A stretch of DNA of 64,000 nt, from contig NZ_BMVP01000001.1 of assembly GCF_014650775.1 (NCBI RefSeq), positions 310,001-374,000 of the forward strand, read 5' to 3'. Position 1 is the first letter of the stretch; each line of letters opens with the position of its first letter. A program made the position numbers and the translations under genes. Positions 8,259-19,632 of this stretch are shown one piece after another. The notes beneath the pieces are model-generated. The model searched no databases. It was not told where the DNA came from and saw only the letters and a list, made by a program, of their open reading frames with translations. The DNA comes from Streptomyces cirratus. GTDB lineage: Bacteria > Actinomycetota > Actinomycetes > Streptomycetales > Streptomycetaceae.

Positions 8259-9173
8259 TCAGGCCCGCTGGTGCAGACCCAGGTTTTCGTAGATCTCGAG
8301 AGTCGCCGTGGAATTGTTCAGCGTGATGAAGTGCAGCCCCGGGACACCCTCGGACAGCAGCCGCGCGCAGAACTCCGTGGCGAACTCGATGCCAATGGAG
8401 CGTACAGCGGCCGGGTCGTCCTTGACGGCGAGCATGCGGTCTTTTACCGCCCCGGGGAAGACGGCGTTGCTGAGCTGGGGCAGCCGGTCGAGCTGCTTGA
8501 TCCCCACAACAGGCATGACCTCGGGGATGATCGGGGTCTCACAGCCCGCCTTCTGGACGCTGTCGCGCAGCCTCAGATAATTCTCCGGGTCGAAGAACAT
8601 CTGCGTGATGGCATAGTCCGCGCCCGCACGGCACTTGTCCACGAAGTGCCGGATGTCCGAGTCCCAGTCCTGCGAGCGGGGGTGCATCTCGGGGAAGGCC
8701 GCGACGCCCACGCAGAAGTCGCCGGACTCCTTGAGGAGGCGCACCAGGTCGGCCGCGTAGTCCACGCCCTCCGGGTGCTTGACCCAGGGGCCCATGGGGT
8801 CGCCCGGCGGGTCGCCGCGCAGCGCGAGCATGTTGCGGATCCCGGCGTCGGCGAACTGCCCGATGACGTGGCGCAGCTCCGCGACGGAGTGGTCCACGGC
8901 GGTGAGGTGGGCGACGGGGGTCAAGGTGGTGTTCGCGGCGATCTGCTCGGTGGCGCGGACGGTGCCGCCGCGGGTGGAGCCGCCGGCCCCGTACGTCACG
9001 GAGACGAAGCTGGGGGCCACCGCCTCGATCCGGCGCAGGGCGTTCCAGAGGTTGCGCTCGCCCTTCTCGGTCTTGGGGGCCCAGAACTCGAAGGAGTACG
9101 AGCTCCCGGACGCGAGGAGGTCGCGGACCGTGTGTGCACGATCCGACCAGGTGGAAGCGGTACCAGAGGCCAT
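8259..9173 (-). CDS. metF: Methylenetetrahydrofolate reductase
   Basis: A 304-residue protein of the usual length for bacterial MetF. It carries the folate/FAD barrel motifs [17 protein letters not shown] (about residue 27), [25 protein letters not shown] and [16 protein letters not shown]. It reduces 5,10-methylene-THF to 5-methyl-THF for methionine synthesis. TAACCT at 9180-9185 lies 6 nt upstream of the ATG and no ribosome site is present, so the mRNA is likely leaderless. In M. tuberculosis the homologue is also near an Rv2175c-type gene. Confidence 0.95.
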   Translation of the reverse strand: MASGTASTWSDRAHTVRDLLASGSSYSFEFWAPKTEKGERNLWNALRRIEAVAPSFVSVTYGAGGSTRGGTVRATEQIAANTTLTPVAHLTAVDHSVAELRHVIGQFADAGIRNMLALRGDPPGDPMGPWVKHPEGVDYAADLVRLLKESGDFCVGVAAFPEMHPRSQDWDSDIRHFVDKCRAGADYAITQMFFDPENYLRLRDSVQKAGCETPIIPEVMPVVGIKQLDRLPQLSNAVFPGAVKDRMLAVKDDPAAVRSIGIEFATEFCARLLSEGVPGLHFITLNNSTATLEIYENLGLHQRA

Positions 9174-9264
9174 ACCGGCAGGTTAGACGCGGGGTGGCGC
9201 ACCTCGTAGCACGGTCCACGTTTTGGACAGCGTTTTGGACAGCACTCCCGGCGGCGGTGGCGCG

Positions 9265-9897
9265 TCAGGCGCGCTCGCGGACCCGCTTGGCGAGTTCGGC
9301 GGCGGCGGCGCCGGGGTCGGTGGCCTCGGTGATGGCCCGTACGACCACGATCCGGGTGGCGCCGGCGTCGAGCACCTCGTCCAGGTTGGCGGCGTCGATA
9401 CCGCCGATGGCGAACCAGGGGCGGTCCTGGCGCAGGGAGGCGGCGTACCGCACGAGGCCGAGGCCGGGGGCGTAGCGGCCGGGCTTCGTGGGGGTCGGCC
9501 AGCAGGGGCCGGTGCAGAAGTAGTCCACGCCGGGCTCGGCGGCGGCCGCGTCGACCTCGGATTCGGCGTGGCAGGAGCGGCCGACGAGGACGGACCCGCC
9601 GAGGATCGCGCGGGCGGCGGGCACGGGTATGTCGCCCTGGCCGAGGTGGAGCACGTCGGAGCCGATGGCGTGCGCGACGTCGGCACGGTCGTTGACGGCG
9701 AGCAGCTTGCCGTGGCGGCGGGCGGCGTCGGCGAAGACCCGCAGGTGCTCGAGTTCCTCGCCCGCTTCCATGCCCTTGTCGCGGAGCTGGACGATGTCCA
9801 CGCCGCCGGCCAGGGCGGCGTCGAGGAACTCGGGGAGGTCGCCCTGCCGCTTGCGGGCGTCCGTGCACAGGTAGAGCCGGGCGTCGGACAGCAGCAT
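9265..9897 (-). CDS. thiE: Thiamine-phosphate synthase
   Basis: A 210-residue protein, start ATG at 9895-9897 after an ACGGGGG ribosome site; an upstream in-frame start would extend through the preceding hairpin and is rejected. TIM-barrel motifs are [51 protein letters not shown] and [21 protein letters not shown], all characteristic of ThiE. It couples the pyrimidine and thiazole phosphates to thiamine monophosphate. It is transcribed opposite to the thiO-thiS-thiG operon 1.9 kb away. Confidence 0.95.
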   Translation of the reverse strand: MLLSDARLYLCTDARKRQGDLPEFLDAALAGGVDIVQLRDKGMEAGEELEHLRVFADAARRHGKLLAVNDRADVAHAIGSDVLHLGQGDIPVPAARAILGGSVLVGRSCHAESEVDAAAAEPGVDYFCTGPCWPTPTKPGRYAPGLGLVRYAASLRQDRPWFAIGGIDAANLDEVLDAGATRIVVVRAITEATDPGAAAAELAKRVRERA

Positions 9898-9920
9898 GGG
9901 TGTACCCCCGTGGTGGTGGC

Positions 9921-9949
9921 GGTGTACGGGCCGCTCGGGCCCGTACACC
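9921..9949 (-). terminator. Terminator between the Rv2175c homologue and thiE
   Basis: Perfect 12-bp stem GGTGTACGGGCC / GGCCCGTACACC with a 5-nt loop, 36 nt past the Rv2175c-like stop and just upstream of thiE. Confidence 0.75.
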
Positions 9950-9984
9950 GGGTGGATCAGTACGTCACTTCGTGCGCGGGTCGG

Positions 9985-10356
9985 TCAGAGGGCGAGCGCC
10001 TGAGCGCGGCGCTTCACCTCCGTGCCACGATTCTCGCTCAGCGCCTGGGCGGGGGTGCCGGGGAGGGTCGGGTCGGGGGTGAACATCCACTCCAGGATCT
10101 CCTCGTCGGAGAAGCCGTCGTCGCGGAGCACGGTCAGCAGACCGGTGAGGCCCTTGACGATCTTGTCGCCGTCGATGAAGGGGGCGGGGACCTGGAGGGA
10201 GCGGTTCTCACCGCGGCGCACCGCGAGCAGCTGACCTTCCTTGACCAGCTGGCGGACCCGGGTCACTTCGATGTCGAGCATCTCGGCGATGTCGGGGAGG
10301 TAGAGCCAGGCGGGGACAAGGGCATCGATCTTTGCGTCAATCTCGGTCACGGGCAC
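9985..10356 (-). CDS. Rv2175c family DNA-binding protein
   Basis: A 123-residue protein using GTG at 10354-10356 (or GTG two codons later). Residues about 15-60 form a winged-helix/helix-turn-helix region (WLYLPDIAEMLDIEVTRVRQLVKEGQL), and the C-terminal half contains FSDEEILEWMFTPDPTLPGTPAQAL. This matches M. tuberculosis Rv2175c, a DNA-binding substrate of the PASTA kinase PknL encoded next to it there. Here a PASTA kinase gene lies 4 kb away, so the kinase-substrate relationship may be kept although the genes are separated by thi genes. Confidence 0.9.
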   Translation of the reverse strand: MPVTEIDAKIDALVPAWLYLPDIAEMLDIEVTRVRQLVKEGQLLAVRRGENRSLQVPAPFIDGDKIVKGLTGLLTVLRDDGFSDEEILEWMFTPDPTLPGTPAQALSENRGTEVKRRAQALAL

Positions 10357-10431
10357 AAGCCTGCCATCTCGGACTCGCCGCCGGTACCTGGACCACCCCG
10401 TCCGGGTCCCGACCCGCTCGGGCCGGGCCCG

Positions 10432-11652
10432 TCAGGCCACCGCCGACTTGAGCGGGGTGTCGGGGTCCGCGAGGGCGGCCGGCGTGAGCACCGCGCCCGC
10501 CTCGATCAGCCGGCGCCCCTGCGCCAGGTCGCGCGGCCGCCCGACCGCCAGGACCGCCACGAGCGCCCCGTCCCGCAGCCAGCACACCGACCAGGCCGCC
10601 CCTGCCGGGTCCCCGCGCCACACCATCTCGTCCGCCGCGCCGTGGTGCCCCGCGTACTGCACGAAGCGCCCGAACTGCTCCGACCAGAAGTACGGCACCG
10701 GGTCGTAGGCCGCCGCCGCTCCGCCGCCCACCACGTTCGCCGCGACCACCCTCGGGCCCTGGAGCGCGTTGTCCCAGTGGTGGACCAGCAGCCGCTCCGC
10801 GTAGCGCGCCGACGGGAACGAGGCGCAGTCCCCCACCGCGTACACGCCGGGCAGGGAGGTCCGCAGGTGGGCGTCGGCGGTGACCGACCCGTCCGGGCCC
10901 AGTTCGACCCCCGACCCGGCCAGCCAGTCCGTCGCGGGCCGCGCCCCGATGCCGACGACCACCGCGCCCGCATCGAGCGTCCGCCCGTCCGCCAGCTGGA
11001 CCCGGCCCTCCTCCACGGACGCCACCCGCGCCCCGGTCAGCAGCCGCGCGCCCGCCTCCGCGTACCAGCGCCCCATCGGCTCGGCGACCTCCGCCGGCAC
11101 GGCGCCCGCCAGGACCCGCTCCGCCGCCTCGACCACCGTCACCGCGCAGCCCGCCTCCCGGGCCGCCGTGGCGAACTCGGCGCCGATCCATCCGGCCCCG
11201 ACCACCACCACCGCAGGCGCCGCCGCGAGCACGGGCCGCAGCCGGGCGGCGTCGTCCAGGGTGCGCAGCAGGTGCACGCCCGGGACCCCGTCGGAGCCCG
11301 GCAGGGTCAGCGGGCGCGCTCCCGTCGCCAGGACGAGGACGTCGTAGGGGACCGGACCCGCCTCCGTGTCCACTTCGCGGGCGCCGGCCCGTAGCCCGGT
11401 GACCTCCACGCCGAGCCGCAGTCCGATGCCGAGGGCCTCGAAATCCACGTCGAACGCGGAGTCCTCGGCCTTGCCGAGCAGTACCGCCTTGGACAGCGGA
11501 GGCCGGTCGTAGGGCTGGTGGGGCTCGGCTCCCAGGAGGGTCACGGGGCCGGTGAAACCCTGTTCCCGCAAGGCGACCGCGGTCTGCACCCCGGCCATTC
11601 CGGCACCCACGATGACGACGCCGCTCTGAGTCTGTTCCGTCTGCTCGCTCAC
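10432..11652 (-). CDS. FAD/NAD(P)-binding ferredoxin-reductase-like oxidoreductase
   Basis: A 406-residue protein starting at GTG 11650-11652. It has an N-terminal FAD site (GVVIVGAGMAGVQTAVALREQG), a central NAD(P) site (AVVVVGAGWIGAEFATAAREAG) and the second FAD contact GVYAVGDCASFPS, with a C-terminal domain of the reductase type (VPYFWSEQFGRFVQYAG). This is the layout of rubredoxin/ferredoxin reductases such as those feeding P450s or dioxygenases; no such partner is adjacent. AGCCTA at 11660-11665 is the complement of a TAGGCT -10 located 7 nt upstream of the start, so the mRNA is probably leaderless. Confidence 0.85.
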   Translation of the reverse strand: MSEQTEQTQSGVVIVGAGMAGVQTAVALREQGFTGPVTLLGAEPHQPYDRPPLSKAVLLGKAEDSAFDVDFEALGIGLRLGVEVTGLRAGAREVDTEAGPVPYDVLVLATGARPLTLPGSDGVPGVHLLRTLDDAARLRPVLAAAPAVVVVGAGWIGAEFATAAREAGCAVTVVEAAERVLAGAVPAEVAEPMGRWYAEAGARLLTGARVASVEEGRVQLADGRTLDAGAVVVGIGARPATDWLAGSGVELGPDGSVTADAHLRTSLPGVYAVGDCASFPSARYAERLLVHHWDNALQGPRVVAANVVGGGAAAAYDPVPYFWSEQFGRFVQYAGHHGAADEMVWRGDPAGAAWSVCWLRDGALVAVLAVGRPRDLAQGRRLIEAGAVLTPAALADPDTPLKSAVA

Positions 11653-11746
11653 GCCGACCAGCCTAATCATCTGACGTTTCATCAGGAACAGGCCCGGGGG
11701 AGGCAGCCTTACCCGGCGTGCGCCCCGGGGTTAGTCTGGCCACCGT

Positions 11747-11840
11747 ACCTATCGCGGGAGTCCGGGCGCACCGGGCTGAGAGGGAGGCTGGCCGGCCTCC
11801 GACCGTACGAACCTGATCCGGGTCATGCCGGCGAAGGGAG
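11747..11840 (+). promoter_or_regulatory. TPP (THI-box) riboswitch controlling thiO-thiS-thiG
   Basis: The conserved TPP aptamer cores are visible: CGGGCTGAGAGGG at 11773-11785 and CGAACCTGATCCGGGTCATG at 11808-11827, followed by CCGGCGAAGGGAG closing stem P1 against CCTATCG near 11748. GGGAGGGG at its 3' end is the likely thiO ribosome site, so ligand binding can sequester it. A TAGTCT hexamer at 11732-11737 may be the promoter -10. Confidence 0.93.
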
Positions 11841-11853
11841 GGGCTGGACGCCC

Positions 11854-14032
<2,179 letters not shown>

Positions 14033-14105
14033 CGGCCCGCCTGCCGAGGGGGGCGGGGCGGTGCCCTGCGCCGCTGCGCAGGCGCCCCCGGCTGCGCCGG
14101 CCCAT

Positions 14106-14179
14106 GCGGGGCTCCGCCCCGCACCCCGCGCCTCGGACGCCGGCGGGGCTGGACTTTCCAGCCCGTCCGGCGTTCGAGG
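14106..14179. repeat. Dispersed GC-rich palindromic repeat (most complete copy)
   Basis: GCGGGGCTCCGCCCCGC hairpin at 14106-14122, then an imperfect inverted repeat with arms 14131-14153 and 14157-14179 that match at 21 of 23 positions. Partial copies occur at 28767-28788 (20/22 to the right arm) and 32513-32545, and the GGGGCTCCGCCCC hairpin recurs at 45557-45569. It lies in the 308-bp gap between thiG and the kinase gene and may serve as the thiG terminator. Confidence 0.7.
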
Positions 14180-14340
14180 ACCGGGTCCGGGCAGAGCCCG
14201 GTGAACGGGGGGAAGGGCGGGCAGGGGACGGCCCCGCGCAGCGGCACCGACCGGCGGGGCGGATCGGCCGGACGTCACAGCTGCGCTGCAAGGCGACCCG
14301 CACAGACGGCCGGCCCGGCGGGGGCTCGTAGAATCCCCGG

Positions 14341-16245
<1,905 letters not shown>

Positions 16246-17190
16246 GTGCACGCCGACCACAGCGTTGACCAGCGCGCCGAGCAGCGCGCCGAGCAGAACG
16301 CCGACGACAGGGCCCACCGGCGCGTGGCGCACCGCAACCCCGTCGGCGGGCACGTCCCCGTGGCCGGCGGGCTCGCCTCCGTCGGCCTGGCGTACGCCCG
16401 CGAGATGGGCGCCGAGGCCGTGCAGGTCTTCGTGGCCAACCCGCGCGGCTGGGCCACCCCGGCCGGCAATCCGGCGCAGGACGAGCTGTTCCGGGCCCAG
16501 TGCGCGGCCGGGTCCGTCCCGGCCTACGTACACGCGCCGTACCTGATCAACTTCGGCTCCCACACCGAGGCGACCGTCGAGAAGTCGGTGGAGTCCCTGC
16601 GGCACTCGTTGCGCCGCGCCCGTGCGATCGGCGCGCTCGGAGTGGTCGTACACACCGGCTCGGCCACCGGCGGGCGCCCGCGCGAGGCGGCGTACGCACA
16701 GGTCAGGCAGCACATGCTGCCGTTGCTGGAGGAACTGACGCACGACGACGACCCGTTCCTCCTGCTGGAGTCCACGGCCGGGCAGGGCTCCTCGCTGTGC
16801 TCGCGCACCTGGGACTTCGGCCCGTACTTCGAGGCGCTCGACCACCACCCGAAGCTCGGCATCTGCCTGGACACCTGCCACGTCTTCGCGGCGGGCCACG
16901 ACCTGGCGGAGCCGGGCGGCGCCAAGCAGACGCTGGACCTGCTCGTGGACACGGTGGGCGAGGGCCGGCTCAAGCTGATCCACGCCAACGACTCCAAGGA
17001 GGGCGTCGGCGCCCACAAGGACCGGCACGCGAACATCGGCCGGGGCCACATCGGGCGGGACGCGTTCGGCGAGCTGTTCTCGCACCCCGCGACGGAGGGC
17101 GTACCGCTGATCATCGAGACGCCGGGCGGCAAGGAAGGTCATGCCGCGGACGTGGCCCTGCTGAAAGAGCTGCGCGGCGCCCACGCTTAA
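16246..17190 (+). CDS. nfo: Endonuclease IV (deoxyribonuclease IV)
   Basis: A 314-residue AP endonuclease of the Nfo/xylose-isomerase barrel type that cuts abasic and oxidised sites in base excision repair. Signatures: NPVGGHVPVAGGL at the start of the fold, YVHAPYLINFGS, VVVHTGSATG, LLLESTAGQG, GICLDTCHVFAAGHD, IHANDSKEGVGAHKDRHANIGRGHIG and LIIETPGGK, containing the expected zinc-binding His/Glu/Asp residues. GTG follows the kinase stop codon directly, with AAGGGG 7 nt upstream. The about 28-residue N-terminal extension contains a QRAEQRAEQ repeat encoded by two 12-bp copies (16270-16293). Confidence 0.95.
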   Translation: MHADHSVDQRAEQRAEQNADDRAHRRVAHRNPVGGHVPVAGGLASVGLAYAREMGAEAVQVFVANPRGWATPAGNPAQDELFRAQCAAGSVPAYVHAPYLINFGSHTEATVEKSVESLRHSLRRARAIGALGVVVHTGSATGGRPREAAYAQVRQHMLPLLEELTHDDDPFLLLESTAGQGSSLCSRTWDFGPYFEALDHHPKLGICLDTCHVFAAGHDLAEPGGAKQTLDLLVDTVGEGRLKLIHANDSKEGVGAHKDRHANIGRGHIGRDAFGELFSHPATEGVPLIIETPGGKEGHAADVALLKELRGAHA

Positions 17191-17201
17191 AGCATGGGGG
17201 A

Positions 17202-17218
17202 ATACCCCTGGGGGGTAT
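17202..17218. promoter_or_regulatory. CsoR-type copper operator candidate
   Basis: ATACCCC (17202-17208) and GGGGTAT (17212-17218) form a perfect inverted repeat with a 3-bp centre, matching the G-tract inverted repeats bound by copper-sensing CsoR repressors. It lies 50 bp upstream of the DUF4396 start. No csoR gene is in the window. Confidence 0.6.
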
Positions 17219-17268
17219 ACGGTTCTGCTATCCGCAGGACCGTAATCCGACGTTCCCAGGGGGCTGCG

Positions 17269-17826
17269 ATGGACCACGCACATCACGGGCATGCCGACCA
17301 CGAGCCGCACGCCGGCCACGAACACCACAGCGGCCACGAGGCGCACACCGGCCATGAGCACCACAGCGGCCACGACAGCCACGGCGGCCCCGTCAGCTGG
17401 GCCATGGCCGCCAAGGCCACCCTCCACTGCCTCACCGGCTGCGCCATCGGTGAAGTACTCGGCATGATCATCGGAACCGCGCTCGGCTGGGGCAACCTGG
17501 CCACGATGATCGCGGCCATCGTCCTCGCGTTCTTCTTCGGCTACGCGCTCACCCTGCGCGGGATCCTCGGCGCGGGCGTGGACCTCCGTACGGCCGTCCG
17601 GGTGGCACTGGCCGCCGACACCCTCTCCATCGCCGTGATGGAACTGATCGACAACGGCGTGATCGCACTGTGGCCGGGCGCGATGGACGCCCACCTCTCG
17701 GAGGCGCTGTTCTGGGCGGCGCTCGCGCTCTCCCTCGCTCTCGCCTTCGTCGTGACCACCCCGGTCAACAAGTGGATGATCGGCCGCGGCAAGGGCCACG
17801 CGGTCGTCCACCGGTACCACCACTGA
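17269..17826 (+). CDS. His-rich DUF4396 membrane protein, putative copper-responsive
   Basis: A 185-residue protein; ATG follows CCAGGGGGC. Residues 1-40 hold 16 histidines, including two copies of GHEHHSGH. Four predicted membrane segments follow. The first carries HCLTGC (about residues 53-58), a Cys/His pattern I recall as conserved in DUF4396 and plausible as a metal site. The CsoR-like box upstream and the His tract suggest a copper transport, export or sensing role, which is inference. The nfo stop is 78 nt upstream. Confidence 0.8.
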   Translation: MDHAHHGHADHEPHAGHEHHSGHEAHTGHEHHSGHDSHGGPVSWAMAAKATLHCLTGCAIGEVLGMIIGTALGWGNLATMIAAIVLAFFFGYALTLRGILGAGVDLRTAVRVALAADTLSIAVMELIDNGVIALWPGAMDAHLSEALFWAALALSLALAFVVTTPVNKWMIGRGKGHAVVHRYHH

Positions 17827-17830
17827 GCGG

Positions 17831-17853
17831 GCCGCCCGGCCGAACAGGGCGGC
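17831..17853. terminator. Terminator between convergent DUF4396 and molybdoenzyme genes
   Basis: GCCGCCC / GGGCGGC stem of 7 bp with a 9-nt loop in the 32-bp gap between convergent stop codons. Confidence 0.5.
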
Positions 17854-17858
17854 AGGGC

Positions 17859-18491
17859 CTATATCTCGGGCCCGTCGCCCGGCTCCTCCTGGTACGAGTA
17901 GCGCTGCTCGCGCCAGGGGTCGCCGATGTTGTGGTACCCCCGCTCCTCCCAGAAGCCCCGCCGGTCGGCGGTCATGTACTCCACGCCCCGGACCCACTTG
18001 GGCCCCTTCCAGGCGTACAGGTGGGGCACCACGAGCCGCAGCGGGAAACCGTGCTCGGCGGTCAGGAGTTCGCCACCCTGGTGGGTGGCGAAGACGGTCC
18101 GCTCGGAGGCGAAATCAGCCAGTCGCAGGTTCGAGCTGAACCCGTACTCGGCCCACACCATGACGTGCGTGACCTGCGGCGCCGGCGGAGCCAGTTCCAG
18201 GACCGTACGCGCGAGAACCCCGCCCCATTCGGCCCCCGGCATGCTGAACTTCGTCACGCAGTGCAGGTCCGCCACGACCGATTCGAACGGCAGGGCCGTG
18301 AACTCCTCGTGGTTCCAGCAGTGCTTTTCCCCGTCGGCCGTGGCCCCGAAGACGCGGAACTCCCAGCGGTCGGGCTTGAACTTGGGCACCGGCCCGTAGT
18401 GGGTGACCGGCCAGCCCCGCTGCAACCGCTGCCCCGGAGGGAGCTCGAACTGCTCTGCTCCCGGAAAATCCCGGCTTACCGGCTGACCCAT
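17859..18491 (-). CDS. Sulfite-oxidase-like molybdopterin-dependent oxidoreductase
   Basis: A 210-residue single-domain protein. DLHCVTKFS with Cys78 matches the molybdenum-ligating Cys region of the sulfite oxidase/YedY fold, and HGFPLRLVVPHLYAWKGPKWVRGVEYM matches the cofactor-closing segment. There is no Tat or Sec signal, so it is predicted cytoplasmic, unlike MsrP/YedY. Partner and substrate are unknown. GGAGAC lies very close to the ATG (18489-18491); leaderless expression is possible. Confidence 0.85.
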   Translation of the reverse strand: MGQPVSRDFPGAEQFELPPGQRLQRGWPVTHYGPVPKFKPDRWEFRVFGATADGEKHCWNHEEFTALPFESVVADLHCVTKFSMPGAEWGGVLARTVLELAPPAPQVTHVMVWAEYGFSSNLRLADFASERTVFATHQGGELLTAEHGFPLRLVVPHLYAWKGPKWVRGVEYMTADRRGFWEERGYHNIGDPWREQRYSYQEEPGDGPEI

Positions 18492-18663
18492 GTCTCCATG
18501 GTGACAGACGCCGCAGGGTGGTCATGACCGGTCCCGGCCGATTCCGGCAAGTCGCTGCAACTCCGACTAAGGAGGTACTTACTGGACGGCCCTGGGTGGC
18601 GGTGGAAGGATGCGCGCACTGCCCAGTCACATAGCTGACACTGCTTTGGAAGGAGCCTTTGCG

Positions 18664-19143
18664 ATGCAGGGCGACCCCGAGGTCCTTGAGTTTCTCAACG
18701 AGCAGCTGACCGGTGAGCTCACGGCCATCAACCAGTACTGGCTGCACTACCGCATCCAGGACAACAAGGGCTGGACGAAGCTCGCCCATTACACCCGTGC
18801 CGAATCCATCGACGAGATGAAGCACGCGGACAAGATCACCGAGCGCATCCTCATGCTCGACGGGCTGCCCAACTACCAGCGCCTCTTCCACGTGCGCGTC
18901 GGCCAGACGCTGACGGAGATGTTCCAGGCGGACCGGCAGGTCGAGGTCGAGGCGATCGACCGCCTGCGGCGCGGCATCGAGGTCATGCGCGGCAAGGGCG
19001 ACGTCACCTCCGCCCGCCTCTTCGAGGAGATCCTGGCGGACGAGGAGCACCACATCGACTACCTCGACACGCAGCTGGAGCTCATCGAGAGCATCGGCGA
19101 GCCGCTGTACATCGCGCAGCAGATCGAGCAGCCGGAGAGCTGA
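18664..19143 (+). CDS. bfr: Bacterioferritin
   Basis: A 159-residue protein of exactly family length, ATG after GGAAGGAG; an earlier in-frame ATG at 18610 lacks a site. The ferroxidase ligands E18, E51, H54, E94, E127 and H130 and the haem-binding Met52 are all present at their canonical positions. It stores iron as a 24-mer haem-containing shell. Convergent with the bacterioferritin-associated ferredoxin gene that follows. Confidence 0.97.
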   Translation: MQGDPEVLEFLNEQLTGELTAINQYWLHYRIQDNKGWTKLAHYTRAESIDEMKHADKITERILMLDGLPNYQRLFHVRVGQTLTEMFQADRQVEVEAIDRLRRGIEVMRGKGDVTSARLFEEILADEEHHIDYLDTQLELIESIGEPLYIAQQIEQPES

Positions 19144-19146
19144 GCC

Positions 19147-19162
19147 CTGCCGGTGCCGGCAG
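19147..19162. terminator. Short hairpin between bfr and bfd
   Basis: CTGCCGG / CCGGCAG inverted repeat with a 2-nt centre in the 33-bp gap between convergent stop codons. Confidence 0.45.
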
Positions 19163-19176
19163 TGGCGTCCGGGCCG

Positions 19177-19434
19177 TCAGGCCACGTCGGCGAGAACGGG
19201 CGCTGCGGCGAGCGCGGGTTCCGCGGCCAGAACGGCCGCCGCCCGGCCCGTCTCCAGCAGCTCGCGCCGGGGGCACGCGCCGCGGCCGAGGATGCCCTGG
19301 ATGGTGCGGACGCAGGAGCCGCAGTCGGTGCCGGCCTTGGTGGCCGAGGCGATCTGCCGGGGGGTGCAGGCCCCGGCCTCCGCGTGTTCCTTGACCTGCT
19401 TGTCGGTGATCCCGAAGCACGAGCAGACGTACAC
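19177..19434 (-). CDS. bfd: Bacterioferritin-associated ferredoxin-like [2Fe-2S] protein
   Basis: An 85-residue protein. GTG at 19432-19434 is chosen because GGGAGGT lies 7 nt upstream; the in-frame GTG three codons earlier overlaps that ribosome site. YVCSCFGITDKQVKEH and later TDCGSCVRTIQGIL supply the C-x-C...C-x2-C [2Fe-2S] ligands of Bfd, which reduces iron inside bacterioferritin for release. Residues after about 55 are an Ala-rich extension. The neighbouring iron box fits induction under iron starvation. Confidence 0.9.
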   Translation of the reverse strand: MYVCSCFGITDKQVKEHAEAGACTPRQIASATKAGTDCGSCVRTIQGILGRGACPRRELLETGRAAAVLAAEPALAAAPVLADVA

Positions 19435-19479
19435 GCGGTTCACCTCCCGGGAGTGGACTGGGTCGGACGGCCACCCCTA

Positions 19480-19498
19480 TTCGGTGAGGCTTACCTAA
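19480..19498 (-). promoter_or_regulatory. DmdR/IdeR iron box upstream of bfd
   Basis: TTCGGTGAGGCTTACCTAA matches the 19-bp actinobacterial iron box TTAGGTTAGGCTMACCTAA at 16 positions. It sits 46-64 nt upstream of the bfd start. A weaker match (12/19) lies at 19506-19524, suggesting a tandem site. Confidence 0.75.
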
Positions 19499-19541
19499 CC
19501 GTACCTATGGTGAGGGTCGCCTAAAAGACCCGAATACGACA

Positions 19542-19574
19542 GTGGGGCGCGGATCACATCGATCCGCGCCCCAC
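19542..19574 (-). terminator. Terminator downstream of the DAHP synthase gene
   Basis: Perfect 14-bp stem GTGGGGCGCGGATC / GATCCGCGCCCCAC with a 5-nt loop, about 60 nt past the aroH stop. Confidence 0.8.
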
Positions 19575-19580
19575 CGTCAC

Positions 19581-19632
19581 GAGCCGCTCACGGCCCGCTC
19601 ACGGCCCGCTCACGACCCGTTCACGACCCGCT
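19581..19632. repeat. 11-bp tandem repeat adjoining the DAHP synthase stop codon
   Basis: About four and a half copies of CCCGCTCACGG/A, ending directly at the stop codon (19633-19635) of the DAHP synthase gene and preceding its terminator. Confidence 0.7.
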
